This document shows positions 43,784 through 52,897 of a stretch of 64,000 nt of DNA, in pieces. Each line of letters opens with the position of its first letter. The stretch's first letter is position 1. The DNA comes from CAIJMU01 sp035530275 (GTDB lineage Bacteria; Spirochaetota; Spirochaetia; Treponematales; Rectinemataceae), in contig DATKVC010000007.1 of assembly GCA_035530275.1 (NCBI GenBank), positions 267,100-331,099 of the forward strand, read 5' to 3'. A program made the translations under genes and the position numbers. The notes beneath the pieces were generated by a model. That model made no database searches and was not told the origin of the DNA. It worked only from the letters and a program-made list of their open reading frames with translations.

Positions 43784-44899
43784 ATGCCACTGATCGCGCA
43801 CGTTTCCCCCCTGGCAGCGGCACTCCTCCTATTCGTAGGCTGCGCGCCGAGCCCCTTCGTCATCGGCGTACCTCTCGTCCTCACGGGCGTCAACTCGGCC
43901 CTCGGCGTGGGAGCGCGCAACGGCATCGAACTCGCCGCGAAGGAGATCGATGAGGCGGGCGGAATCAATGGCCACCCCCTCAAACTCATCGTGCGCGACG
44001 ATCGCGACGACCCTGACAAGGCCCTCGCCGTCGACAAGGAGCTCGCCAAGAGAGGCGCTACCGTCCTCGTGGGCCACATGACGAGCAGATCCGGCCTCGA
44101 GGCCATACCCTGGTGCAACGCGAAGGGCATCCTCCTCGTCTCGCCGACCATCTCATCCTCCCACTGGAACGGCCAGGCCGACTGGTTTTTCAGGGTAATT
44201 GGTTCCAATGAACTCAAGGGTAACCTCCTCGCCGAGGAGGCATTGCGGCGCGGCTACAGGAGGGCAGTGGTGTTCTACGAGACTGCGAACCAGGCCTTCA
44301 CCCGGAGCGTCGCGTCGAGCTTCGAAGGCGCCTTCGTAAAAGGGGGCGGTAGCGCGAGCGGAGAGCTTTCCTTCACCTCCTCCCCCGACCTCGACTACGG
44401 CAAGCTCGCCCGTTCGGCCATTTCAGCCAAACCCGACCTCGTGCTGTTCTCCGCGTCGGCCTACGACAATGCCCTTTTCAGCCAGGAACTCGCCAAGTCT
44501 GGCAAGCCCATTCCCGTCTTCGGCCCCATGTGGGCCGCAACCGACGAGCTCTTCGCCTTGGGCGGAAAGAGCGTCGAGGGCCATGTCTTCGCCCTCACCG
44601 TCGATCTCGGGTCGAAGGCGCCAGCCTACGCGAAGTTCCGCGCCGACTACCTTTCGTCATACGGCGAGGAACCGGGTTTCGGGGCGGTGCACGCATACGA
44701 AGCCCTCATGGTGGTGGCCGAGGCCGCGAGAAAGTCGCCGCGGCTCGACGCCGCGGATATCAGGACAGCAATCATATCAATTGGTCGTTTCAAGGGCCTC
44801 CAGGCGGACATTCTCATAGACGCGAACGGGGATTGCAGCCGCCGATACCGGGCCTTCGAGGCGAGGGGTGGCGCCTTCGTGCCTGCGAATGAAGGTTAA
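43784..44899 (+). CDS. Periplasmic branched-chain-amino-acid-type binding lipoprotein
   Basis: 371 residues. Short signal sequence with lipobox-like LLFVGC (Cys near residue 19), so membrane-anchored. Peripla_BP_6/LivJ fold: GARNGIELAAKEIDEAGGINGHPLKLIVRDD at the start, then VGHMTSRSGLEAIPWCN. No permease or ATPase follows. The 3' end overlaps a sensor kinase by 11 bases, suggesting that this receptor feeds signalling rather than transport. Confidence 0.88.
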   Translation: MPLIAHVSPLAAALLLFVGCAPSPFVIGVPLVLTGVNSALGVGARNGIELAAKEIDEAGGINGHPLKLIVRDDRDDPDKALAVDKELAKRGATVLVGHMTSRSGLEAIPWCNAKGILLVSPTISSSHWNGQADWFFRVIGSNELKGNLLAEEALRRGYRRAVVFYETANQAFTRSVASSFEGAFVKGGGSASGELSFTSSPDLDYGKLARSAISAKPDLVLFSASAYDNALFSQELAKSGKPIPVFGPMWAATDELFALGGKSVEGHVFALTVDLGSKAPAYAKFRADYLSSYGEEPGFGAVHAYEALMVVAEAARKSPRLDAADIRTAIISIGRFKGLQADILIDANGDCSRRYRAFEARGGAFVPANEG

Positions 44900-46931
44900 G
44901 CCGCGCAAGCTCGCCACCTTCGTCACGGCCAGTCTCTACGGCCTGTCGGTGCTGCCCCTGATCGTGCTTTCGATCGCCGCGGGCAGCCTCCTCCTCAAGA
45001 GCCGCGAAGTGATCCTCCAGAGCAGCCTGAGCGCCCTCGTCATCAGCCTCAGCCAACAGACACAAATGGCGATCGAACCAGCCGTGCGGATCCTCGATTC
45101 CCTTCGAGGCGAGCTCGCGACGGCGAAGGATGACGCGGAAACCCTGCGATTCCTGGAAGCGACGCGATCGGCGCGCCCGGACATCGAAGCCATCGCCTTG
45201 CTCGACGCCCAGGGCAGGATCCTCGCCCTCTCCCCCTCCGACGAACGCAGGTTGGGAGACGACCTTTCGGGACAGCCCGGCTTCGCGCAGGCCCGAGCGA
45301 GCGGAAAGACTACCTTCTCGCCCTCCTTCCTTTCGCCCATCGACAGGCGGATCACGGTCGCCTGCTTCATGCCCTTCGGGAGCAGGACCGGGCTCGCCCT
45401 CATCGACCTCGCCGATCTTTCCAAGCGTATCGACCAGGTCAGGCTTTCGCCGAATGACCAGGCGGCCGTCGTCGACGAGACGGGCCGCTTCATCGCCCAT
45501 AGTGACATCCGCAACGTGCAGGAGCGGCGTTACGCCCCGGCCGTTTCGGAGGGAGGGCTTCGTAGCCTCAGAATACGCGGAGAGCAGGAGTTCGCGATGG
45601 CGCGGGTGATACCCGGCCTCGGCTGGCGTGCTCTCTATTTCCGGGACGCGGCCGAATCGCGGAATCTTTTCAACGGAATTATAGTGAGCCTCGGCCTCAT
45701 CGCCCTCGCGACGATGCTACTCGCCTTTGTCCTCGCCCATTCCATCCGAGACCTGATCAAGCGCCCCTTCGACGCCATTCTCGAACAAATCGAGGGCTTC
45801 GGAGAAGGCGACTACGGCAAGAGACTCGGCGGCGCATTCCCCGCCGAACTCGCCGCCATATCCGGCGCGGTCAACCGGATGGCCGAAAAGGTCGAGCGCC
45901 GCGAGGCCGAGCTCCAGAAGAGCGAAGGGCGCTATCGCAGCCTTTTCTTCGGCGGCGAGGTGCCTTCGCTCCTCGTCGGGATGCGCGGCGGCAGAATCGT
46001 CGACGCCAACGACGCCGCGGTCTCCTATTACGGATGGAGCAGGGAGGAACTGCTCGAGCTCACGATCGGCGACATCGGCCCCCTGCCGAGGGACGAGGTT
46101 CGCAAAATAATCGCAATTATTACCGAAAAAGGCTGCCTCCGCTTTTCCACGAGACATCTCGTCAAGGATGGAGCTCAGCGTGAGGTCGAGGTCTTCGGTA
46201 CCAGCCTGGGGATCGACGGCGAGGAATTCATCTATCTCCTCGTGTTCGACATCACCGATCGAGTCCGCGCCGAAGCACAGGTCCAGCGGGACCTCGAGCT
46301 CAAGACGGTCCTCCTCAAAGAGATCCACCACAGGGTCAAGAACAACCTCCAAATCGTCGCGAGTCTCTTCTACCTCCAGGCGGCTGCCGTGACCGAGCCG
46401 GGGATCCGCGGCATCCTCACGACGAGCCAGGACCGTATCCAGTCCCTGGCCCTCGCCCACGAGCTCATCTACCGCTCGGCCGACCTCGGGGCCATCGACA
46501 TGGAAGTCTACGCGGAGGAGCTCATCGCTTCCCTCCTCGAAAACCATTCAGTCAGGAACCTCGACCTGTCCTTCGACTTCGAGCCCATAGCGCTTCCCCT
46601 CGATCGGGCCCTCAATTGCGGTCTTCTCATGAACGAAGTGGTCACCAACGCCCTCATGCACGGCATGGAGGGCGATGTGCGATCCCTCAAGCTTTCAATG
46701 CGGCGGGAAAAGGGGCCGGAAGGCGAGGGGATGCTCGTCCTCGAGGTAGCCGACGAAGGTCCGGGCCTTCCCGAGGCCTTTTCCTGCGAAGAAAGCGACA
46801 GTCTCGGCCTCTCCCTCTCCCGCAGTCTCGCCGACCAGCTTCGCGGCTCGATCGAGTGGATTTCGCCTCGTCCCGATCATGCCAATGAATCGTGTCGCGG
46901 GGTCCTCGTGCGGCTGCGCTTTCCGGAGTGA
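44889..46931 (+). CDS. Membrane sensor histidine kinase (Cache-like, HAMP, PAS, HisKA_2)
   Basis: 680 residues from MKVKPRKLATF. Helix about 10-32, external Cache-like sensor to about 258, helix about 263-285, HAMP to about 335, PAS about 345-460 (RYRSLFFGGEVPSLLVGMRGG), HisKA_2 with KEIHHRVKNNLQIVASLF (His near 479), HATPase with NEVVTNALMHGM and DEGPGLPEAF. Second HisKA_2 kinase of the window, again without a receiver gene. It overlaps the binding-lipoprotein gene, so that protein is a plausible ligand-presenting partner. Confidence 0.9.
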   Translation: MKVKPRKLATFVTASLYGLSVLPLIVLSIAAGSLLLKSREVILQSSLSALVISLSQQTQMAIEPAVRILDSLRGELATAKDDAETLRFLEATRSARPDIEAIALLDAQGRILALSPSDERRLGDDLSGQPGFAQARASGKTTFSPSFLSPIDRRITVACFMPFGSRTGLALIDLADLSKRIDQVRLSPNDQAAVVDETGRFIAHSDIRNVQERRYAPAVSEGGLRSLRIRGEQEFAMARVIPGLGWRALYFRDAAESRNLFNGIIVSLGLIALATMLLAFVLAHSIRDLIKRPFDAILEQIEGFGEGDYGKRLGGAFPAELAAISGAVNRMAEKVERREAELQKSEGRYRSLFFGGEVPSLLVGMRGGRIVDANDAAVSYYGWSREELLELTIGDIGPLPRDEVRKIIAIITEKGCLRFSTRHLVKDGAQREVEVFGTSLGIDGEEFIYLLVFDITDRVRAEAQVQRDLELKTVLLKEIHHRVKNNLQIVASLFYLQAAAVTEPGIRGILTTSQDRIQSLALAHELIYRSADLGAIDMEVYAEELIASLLENHSVRNLDLSFDFEPIALPLDRALNCGLLMNEVVTNALMHGMEGDVRSLKLSMRREKGPEGEGMLVLEVADEGPGLPEAFSCEESDSLGLSLSRSLADQLRGSIEWISPRPDHANESCRGVLVRLRFPE

Positions 46932-47260
46932 CCGTCGGGCGAACCTGTCACCCTGGGAAACGATGGGCAGACGAAGGGCTGCATGCTGTATAGTTTCACT
47001 ACGCTCGCATGTATCAATAATCTACATATGTTTATTTTAGACACATATCCGGATTAGCTGAGAGCTTTGGAGCCCGCGAGTCAGAGCCAAGGAACTCATC
47101 GCAATGGTTGCACTGCATAGACTCAAATAACATTCGGAGAAGGTTGAAATTTATTATTTCTTTTAGCCAATTAGCTATACTTGATGTGCAAGGAAGGGTC
47201 CCACAAAGAATCGAGCGAATGGACTGCATCCTATCGATTTTCCACAATATCTCGAAGTCC
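46932..47260. other. AT-rich intergenic stretch without a gene
   Basis: From the kinase stop to the sigma-54-type promoter. Composition is much more AT-rich than the neighbours (for example 47010-47060 and 47140-47180). Short frames on either strand have no ribosome sites or recognisable content. It may hold upstream activator sites for the promoter at 47261; no clear enhancer palindrome was identified. Confidence 0.6.
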
Positions 47261-47280
47261 TTGGCACGCTTCCTGCTTTA
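47261..47280 (+). promoter_or_regulatory. Sigma-54 (RpoN)-type promoter upstream of hsp20
   Basis: TTGGCACGCTTCCTGCTTTA: the -24 GG and -12 GC are in exact register (12 bases between corresponding positions), and TTGGCACG is a full match to the -24 consensus. The predicted start is near 47288, giving a leader of about 156 bases before hsp20. Requires RpoN and an AAA+ activator encoded elsewhere. Confidence 0.7.
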
Positions 47281-47425
47281 TTAGGAGTGAGCGCCGAAAA
47301 GGCTGGCCACGAATCTTTCAAAGGTTCGGACACGAAGCCTGATTCGGGCTCCGATCCCATGATCGCCATGATGGTCGCGTCGCGACGCCCGGCGATCGGG
47401 AAAGGCCGGCATAGCCCGGAACAGA

Positions 47426-47439
47426 CTACCAGGAGGTAG
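47426..47439 (+). promoter_or_regulatory. Hairpin burying the hsp20 Shine-Dalgarno (possible RNA thermometer)
   Basis: CTACC (47426-47430) pairs with GGTAG (47435-47439) around AGGA, so most of the AGGAGGT ribosome site is in the stem or loop, four bases before the ATG. The upstream leader is also structured, including the perfect palindrome GCGTCGCGACGC (47377-47388) and a CCGATC/GATCGG outer pair. Confidence 0.5.
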
Positions 47440-47443
47440 CGCC

Positions 47444-47896
47444 ATGAAAACCCTCACCCTCTACAACCCTCTCGCGCCGATGTGGAGCCGCTCGAGCTTC
47501 CGGAACGATCCCTTCGAGCTCTTCGACAGCTTCTTCGACCTCGAGCCGGTCATGGGCAAGTTCCCCCGCAATCCCGCGGTCGACGCCCGAGAGGACGACA
47601 AGGGCTATACGATCGAGGTCGAGCTTCCCGGCCTTTCCGACAAGGACATCAAACTCGAGATCAAGGAGGGGCTCCTGACCCTCGCCACGGCTGACAAGGG
47701 CGAGAAGGAGGAGTCGAGCGTCGGCAAGTGGCTTCGCCGCGAGAGGCGCGAGTTCTCCTTCGCCCGCTCCTTCGAGCTGCCCGAGGACGCCGACGCCGAG
47801 CAGACCCAGGCCAAGCTCAAGGATGGGCTTCTCACCATCATTCTGCCGAAGAAGCCGACCGTGGCTCCCAAGGTCATCGAGGTAAAGGTCGCGTAA
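47444..47896 (+). CDS. Small heat-shock protein Hsp20 / alpha-crystallin
   Basis: 150 residues. The alpha-crystallin domain covers about 45-140 (DAREDDKGYTIEVELPGLSDKDIKLEIKEGLLTL) and ends with the LKDGLLTIILPKK block just before the IxV-type tail (KVIEVKVA). An ATP-independent holdase that oligomerises and keeps unfolding proteins soluble. It is followed by a terminator, so it is expressed separately from the AOR gene. Confidence 0.95.
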   Translation: MKTLTLYNPLAPMWSRSSFRNDPFELFDSFFDLEPVMGKFPRNPAVDAREDDKGYTIEVELPGLSDKDIKLEIKEGLLTLATADKGEKEESSVGKWLRRERREFSFARSFELPEDADAEQTQAKLKDGLLTIILPKKPTVAPKVIEVKVA

Positions 47897-47930
47897 GCGG
47901 CCGCTGCGCACGCTGGGTAGTCCCTCGAGG

Positions 47931-47989
47931 GGGGCGGCGATTCCGATGGATGCGGGAAGGTGTCGATCGGGCGCCGCCCCTTTCTTTTT
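47931..47989 (+). terminator. Intrinsic terminator after hsp20
   Basis: GGGGCGGCG (47931-47939) pairs with CGCCGCCCC (47972-47980), with an inner CCGAT/ATCGG stem, followed by TTTCTTTTT (47981-47989). Confidence 0.8.
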
Positions 47990-48091
47990 GCCGAGGACAA
48001 GGCGGCGAGGCGGGGGGCTGGCGCGGCGGCTTCGGCTCCATTGCATCGGGCAGCCCGAGGCGCGACACTTCGGGAGAGCGAGGTGCTCGCG

Positions 48092-50008
48092 ATGAAGACC
48101 AGCCAAAAGGTTCTTTTCATCGACGCGGGGACGGGCTTTTACCGCCTGCGCCGCTATCCTGTGGGCCAGTTCTTCGGCCCCGTGGATCTCGGAATCCATC
48201 TCGACGGGCAGAGAAGCTGCCTCAACTTCGGCACCGGCCTCTTCGCCGGCTCCATCCTCCCGGGTTCGAACAGACTGATATTCTCCGGATTCTCTCCCAA
48301 TTGGAGGGGTTTTTTCATCTCCAGCATGGGAGGCGCCGGTCTCGCCTTCGACAACCTCGGCATCAATCTGGTCTGCGTCGTCGGCAAGGCTGCGCAACCC
48401 TCCATTCTCTTTCTCAATCGAGATCACGGCGAGGAGGTCGAGGTCGAGATAGAAGCGACTCCCGTCGACGCGGCGTGGTGGCCCGGCCAGGATCGCTCGA
48501 TCCCGCGCGGCGGGAGATGGGGCGCCTACGGCATGCTCGACCGCGCGATCGAGAAATTCGGCGGGCGCTACTCGGGCGAGTTCCGCGCCTTCGCCGTCGG
48601 GCCGGCGGCGCGGGAGAGCGATTTCGCCGGCATCCTTTCCGCTCCCATCAAGGATGGAAAGGCGAGCGACATCGACACCTGGGCGGGGCGGGGCGGGTTC
48701 GGTTCCAGGCTCTTCCAGGACCACGGCATCGCCGCGGTCATCTACGGCGGAACCGTCGTCGACGAGGATTTCAAGGATCGTCGAGTGGCCGATTCCTGGT
48801 TCGAGGAGAAGTATCGACAAAAGCTGGCGGTCAAGGATTTCGAGGCCACGACGAAGTACCGTTTCGACCCCAAGTTCGAGACGGGCGGCACCTTGGGCGT
48901 GAATTACGCCACCGTCGGCGGCAGGCTCATCGCCTTCAACTACCGCAGCCTCGGCTGGACGGAGGATGAGCGAAGGGCCGCCCACGAGCGCCTCGTCCTC
49001 GCACATTACCTCAGGCAATTCAACGAAGAAACCATCGCGACGAAGAGCCAGGCGACCTGCGGCGAACCCTGCTCGGCGGTCTGCAAGAAATTTCGCGGCG
49101 AATTCAAGAAGGACTACGAGCCCTACCAGGCCCTCGGCCCCCTCTGCGGCATCTTCGACCAAAGGGCGGCGGAAGACCTCAATCGCGCGGCCGACGCGGC
49201 CGGCTTCGACGCCATCTCGCTGGGCGGCCTCCTCGCCTGGTTCATGGACCTCCTCGACCGCGGGGAGCTGTCGGAGGAGGATCTCGGCGTTTCGGCGAAG
49301 CCCCGCTGGCCCGCGGCGGCCGACCTGGGTTCCTTCGATGTCGTTACGGATAGCCGGCACAACGCCGACCTCGCCCTCGAGCTCGTGGGCTCTATCCTGG
49401 AAAGGCGCGGCATCCTCGATCTGTCGGAGGGGCCGCGAAAATGGGCCCGTCGCATACGGCGCGAGCGGGGCACGCGGATACTCGACCGCTTCGTCTATGT
49501 CGCCAACGGCCGCAAGGGATGGATGGTTCCCAACCAGTATTGGACCCCCGGCGTCCTCGCGCCCATGGCCATCATGGGCAAATACTATATGCACTACGGC
49601 AACGAGTTCTTGCCGCCGCGCGAGCTGGGCCGCGCCTGCGCCGAAAGATTCAAGAAGGAGCTCGCGATGGACAACGCCGGGCTCTGCAGGTTCCACCGGG
49701 CCTGGGGCGAGGAGATGATGCCCGAGGCGATCGGCCTGGTATACGGCCTCAAGGACGAATACCTCGCGGCGATCTCCATCGCGGCGAGCCGCATCAACAG
49801 CCGGAGCGCGGCGGTGTACTGGGAAAGCGCCGCCGATGTCGTCCTCGTCGCAAGCTTCCTCGAACGCAAGCGGGAAGTGGAAGGCGATGCGAACCCCGAA
49901 CTCGGGCGCTGGTTGGAAGCCTTCGCAAAGGACAGGTCGGAGGCGGCCCTCTCCTGGTGGTTCGAGATGCGGAAGGGTATCGACGAGTCGCTTCGGGACT
50001 TTCTTTAA
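48092..50008 (+). CDS. Aldehyde:ferredoxin oxidoreductase family protein (tungsten/molybdenum)
   Basis: 638 residues from MKTSQKVLFIDAG. The open frame runs further upstream through the hsp20 terminator, which is not coding. AOR N-domain (RLIFSGFSPNWRG, AGRGGFGSRLF), pterin-binding repeats, iron-sulphur cysteines in TCGEPCSAVCKK and a fourth in NAGLCRFHR near the C-terminus. The spacing C-x3-C-x3-C differs from the C-x2-C-x3-C of P. furiosus AOR. It oxidises aldehydes or related acids and reduces ferredoxin. The Ech hydrogenase operon starts 106 bp downstream. Confidence 0.88.
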   Translation: MKTSQKVLFIDAGTGFYRLRRYPVGQFFGPVDLGIHLDGQRSCLNFGTGLFAGSILPGSNRLIFSGFSPNWRGFFISSMGGAGLAFDNLGINLVCVVGKAAQPSILFLNRDHGEEVEVEIEATPVDAAWWPGQDRSIPRGGRWGAYGMLDRAIEKFGGRYSGEFRAFAVGPAARESDFAGILSAPIKDGKASDIDTWAGRGGFGSRLFQDHGIAAVIYGGTVVDEDFKDRRVADSWFEEKYRQKLAVKDFEATTKYRFDPKFETGGTLGVNYATVGGRLIAFNYRSLGWTEDERRAAHERLVLAHYLRQFNEETIATKSQATCGEPCSAVCKKFRGEFKKDYEPYQALGPLCGIFDQRAAEDLNRAADAAGFDAISLGGLLAWFMDLLDRGELSEEDLGVSAKPRWPAAADLGSFDVVTDSRHNADLALELVGSILERRGILDLSEGPRKWARRIRRERGTRILDRFVYVANGRKGWMVPNQYWTPGVLAPMAIMGKYYMHYGNEFLPPRELGRACAERFKKELAMDNAGLCRFHRAWGEEMMPEAIGLVYGLKDEYLAAISIAASRINSRSAAVYWESAADVVLVASFLERKREVEGDANPELGRWLEAFAKDRSEAALSWWFEMRKGIDESLRDFL

Positions 50009-50068
50009 GCCGCTTTCACCACGCAAGGAAGCTTCTGGGCTATGTCGCCCCTTTTATATAGATAACGT

Positions 50069-50096
50069 TTGACTTTCCCTCGGTTCTGCACATAGT
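50069..50096 (+). promoter_or_regulatory. Sigma-70-type promoter of the ech operon
   Basis: TTGACT (50069-50074), 16 bp, CATAGT (50091-50096). The start near 50103 leaves a leader of about 12 bases that still contains GGGAG for the ATG at 50115. Confidence 0.6.
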
Positions 50097-50114
50097 AGGA
50101 ACTGGGAGCGATCG

Positions 50115-52040
50115 ATGAATATTCTGCCCTTCCTGATTGGTCTTCCCGTCGCCTTCGGCATCCTCGTCCTCCTCCTGCCTCAGGGAAGATTCTCCCGCGG
50201 CCTTGTCGGCGCGGGGGCAATCGCGCAGGCCGGGGCCGCCTTGGCCTTCGCCTTCCAGAATCCGACAGGGGGGCGAAGGCTCCTCGAGTTTGAGCTGCCC
50301 GGCCAGGACTATCTCATTTTCGGCGTCGAGGTTCTCCTCGCTGGATATTTCATCTTCGCGTCGATCCGCGCCAAGCGCCTCCTCCCCATCCTTCTGGCCC
50401 TGGTTCAAATCGGCCTCGCGATCTACGGCGAAGATGTCGTGGGGAAGTCGGAGGTCGGGGCCGCCTGGGTGAGCGACGAGCTCGCGGTCATGATGGTCCT
50501 CATCGTCGGTTTCGTCGGCGGCCTCATCGTCATCCATTCCCTCGGCTATATGAAGCGACACCACGAGACCCATCCGGAGTTCCGCGATCGGAGGCGGAGC
50601 TTCTGGGCGGTGGTCTTCATCTTCCTCGGCGCGATGTACGGCGTGATCCTCGCCAACGACCTCAGGCTGATGCTCCTCTTCTGGGAGGTCACCACCTGGG
50701 CGAGCTTCGTCCTCATCGGCTACAACGGCGATCCCGTTTCGAAAAAGAACGCCTTTCTCGCCCTCGTGCTCAACCTTCTCGGCGGCCTGGCCTTCGCAGC
50801 AGCCCTCCTCATCCTGGCGACGACGACGGGAAGGGTCGGGCTTTCCGATCTCGCCAGGATCGGGGCGACCAGCGGCTCGACGGCCGGCCTCGCGACGATC
50901 CCTGTCGCCCTCCTCGCCATCGCGGGCCTCGTGAAAGCCGCCCAGCTCCCCTTCACGCCCTGGCTCCTCGGCGCGATGGTGGCGCCCACGCCGGTGTCCG
51001 CCCTCCTCCATTCGAGCACCATGGTGAAGGCGGGGGTCTTCCTCCTCCTCCGCCTCGCCCCGGCCTTCCAAGGCAGGACCACAGGCTACCTCGTCGCCCT
51101 CGTCGGCATCCTCACCTTCGTGATCTGTTCCTTTATCGCCGTCTCGCGGCGCAGCGCCAAACGGGTCCTCGCGCTCTCGACGGTCGCCAACCTCGGCCTC
51201 ATCGCGGTCTGCGCCGGAATCGGGACGCCCCAGCTCCTCTGGGCGGCTTTCTTCCTCGTGGTATTCCACGCGATTGCCAAGGCCCTCCTCTTCCTCGGGG
51301 TCGGCACGGCGAGCCTCGCCCTCCACAGCCTCGACATCGAGGACATGGGCGGCCTCGTGGTTACAATGCCGAGGCTGGCCATCCTCCTCGTGGTCGGCAT
51401 CGCCGGCATGTTCGTGGCCCCCTTCGGCATGCTCATCTCCAAGTGGACGGTCATGGAAGCCTTCATCGCGATGAATACGCCCATCGCGCCCTTCATGATA
51501 GCCTGTCTCGCCTGGGGCTCGGCGACGACGGTCTTCTTCTGGATGAAATGGATCGGCGTCCTCATCCGCATGCCCGATCCGGAGGCGGCGCGCGGCAGCC
51601 TCGAGGCGAAGACGCCCTTCACCGAGGCCCTCCCCGAAACGGCCTTGGCCATCCTGGCGGTGCTCTCCTTCGGGACCTTCCCGCTGACCTCCTCCCTCCT
51701 CGTCGAGCCCTGGCTCCACGCCTCCTTCGGGCCGACCGCCTTCGAATTGACCTCCACCAACGTGTTCACCACCCTCCTCATGATCGCGATGACGGTGTTT
51801 CTGCCGGCCATCCTCATCCTTGTTTCGAGAATGCGAACGAGCCGTCTGTCGAGCGCCTACATGTCCGGCCGGAGCAGCTCGGCAGGCCTCGTCTTCAAAG
51901 GCACGGCGGGCATCGAGAAAAGGGTCGACCTCCGCGCCCCTTATCTGGCCCGGGTCTTCCCCGAATCGCGGATGCTGCCGATCGGCATGGCCCTGGGCAT
52001 CCTTCTCCTCTTCGCCCTCGTCGGGACGGCCCTAGCATGA
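50115..52040 (+). CDS. echA: Ech hydrogenase subunit A (NuoL/Mrp-type ion-translocating subunit)
   Basis: 641 residues, about 16 membrane helices. The antiporter-type core has HSLGYMKR, LFWEVTTWASFVLIGY, KAAQLPFTPWLLGAMVAPTPVSALLHSSTMVKAG (the Proton_antipo_M signature) and the lysine/histidine-bearing helices. It is the ion channel of the six-subunit Ech complex. First gene of a coupled operon. The 559-residue antisense frame is a compositional shadow. Confidence 0.92.
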   Translation: MNILPFLIGLPVAFGILVLLLPQGRFSRGLVGAGAIAQAGAALAFAFQNPTGGRRLLEFELPGQDYLIFGVEVLLAGYFIFASIRAKRLLPILLALVQIGLAIYGEDVVGKSEVGAAWVSDELAVMMVLIVGFVGGLIVIHSLGYMKRHHETHPEFRDRRRSFWAVVFIFLGAMYGVILANDLRLMLLFWEVTTWASFVLIGYNGDPVSKKNAFLALVLNLLGGLAFAAALLILATTTGRVGLSDLARIGATSGSTAGLATIPVALLAIAGLVKAAQLPFTPWLLGAMVAPTPVSALLHSSTMVKAGVFLLLRLAPAFQGRTTGYLVALVGILTFVICSFIAVSRRSAKRVLALSTVANLGLIAVCAGIGTPQLLWAAFFLVVFHAIAKALLFLGVGTASLALHSLDIEDMGGLVVTMPRLAILLVVGIAGMFVAPFGMLISKWTVMEAFIAMNTPIAPFMIACLAWGSATTVFFWMKWIGVLIRMPDPEAARGSLEAKTPFTEALPETALAILAVLSFGTFPLTSSLLVEPWLHASFGPTAFELTSTNVFTTLLMIAMTVFLPAILILVSRMRTSRLSSAYMSGRSSSAGLVFKGTAGIEKRVDLRAPYLARVFPESRMLPIGMALGILLLFALVGTALA

Positions 52041-52897
52041 ACGGCAAGCTCTATTTCGCCCTCGCCTATCTCCTCCTCGGCCCCATCGCTGGCGGCCTCC
52101 TCGCGGGCGTGGACCGCAAGCTCACGGCCCGTCTCCAGGGGAGGTTGGGTCCGCCGATCCTCCAGCCCTTCTACGACCTTCGCAAGCTTCTCACGCGGCG
52201 CCTCGACCCGGTGAACAGGATACAGGTTCCCTTCGTGGCCAGCCATCTTGTCTTCGCGGCCATGACGGGTGTCCTCATCTTCATGGGAGGGGACCTCCTC
52301 CTCATCATCTTCGTCCTCACCCTCGCGGGCATCTTCCTCGTCCTCGCCGCCTACTCGACGGGCTCGCCCTACGGCAAGATCGGCGCCGACCGCGAGCTCA
52401 TCTTGATGATGGCCTACGAACCGATGGTCATCCTCAGCCTCGTGGGCCTGTTCCGCGTGACGCGAGCCTTCGATTTTTGGGGCATCGCGGCTTCGGGCAA
52501 ACCCCTCGCCCTCATGCTCCCCGGCATCTTCCTGGGCTTCTGCCTCGTCCTCATCATGAAACTGCGCAAGTCGCCCTACGACATCTCCACCTCGCACCAC
52601 GCCCACCAGGAACTCGTGAAGGGCCTGACCGCCGACCTGGGCGGCCCCGCACTCGGCCTCGTGGAACTTGCGCATTGGTACGAAAGCGTCTATCTCTACG
52701 GCCTCGTCCTCCTCTTCTGGAGCTGGAACCCCCTCGCCGCCATCCTCGGCCCGACGGCGACCTACTTCCTCATCATCCTCGTCGACAACGCGACGGCCCG
52801 TCTCAAATGGGGCATGACCCTCGCCTCGGCATGGATCATCACCCTCGCCGCCGGAGTTGGGAACCTCATTCCCTTCTACCTCGGGAGGCTGCCGTGA
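52037..52897 (+). CDS. echB: Ech hydrogenase subunit B (NuoH-like membrane subunit)
   Basis: 286 residues, eight membrane helices. AGVDRKLTARLQGRLGPPILQPFYDLRKLL is the NuoH/HyfC first loop, and GADRELILMMAYEPMVI and KSPYDISTSHHAHQELVKG hold the conserved glutamates linking the peripheral arm to ion pumping. ATGA overlap with echA. Confidence 0.94.
   Translation: MNGKLYFALAYLLLGPIAGGLLAGVDRKLTARLQGRLGPPILQPFYDLRKLLTRRLDPVNRIQVPFVASHLVFAAMTGVLIFMGGDLLLIIFVLTLAGIFLVLAAYSTGSPYGKIGADRELILMMAYEPMVILSLVGLFRVTRAFDFWGIAASGKPLALMLPGIFLGFCLVLIMKLRKSPYDISTSHHAHQELVKGLTADLGGPALGLVELAHWYESVYLYGLVLLFWSWNPLAAILGPTATYFLIILVDNATARLKWGMTLASAWIITLAAGVGNLIPFYLGRLP

Noticed and set aside
47032..47369. Two short minus-strand frames before hsp20
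   Set aside because: No ribosome sites or homology; the region is better explained as promoter and leader of hsp20.
47426..50026. 866-codon open frame on the minus strand opposite the AOR gene
   Set aside because: Arg/Gly/Glu/Leu-rich shadow produced by high GC; no ribosome site or motifs, while the plus strand has clear AOR motifs.
50040..51719. 559-codon minus-strand frame opposite echA
   Set aside because: Glu/Asp/His/Arg-rich mirror of a hydrophobic membrane gene; composition is explained by codon complementarity.
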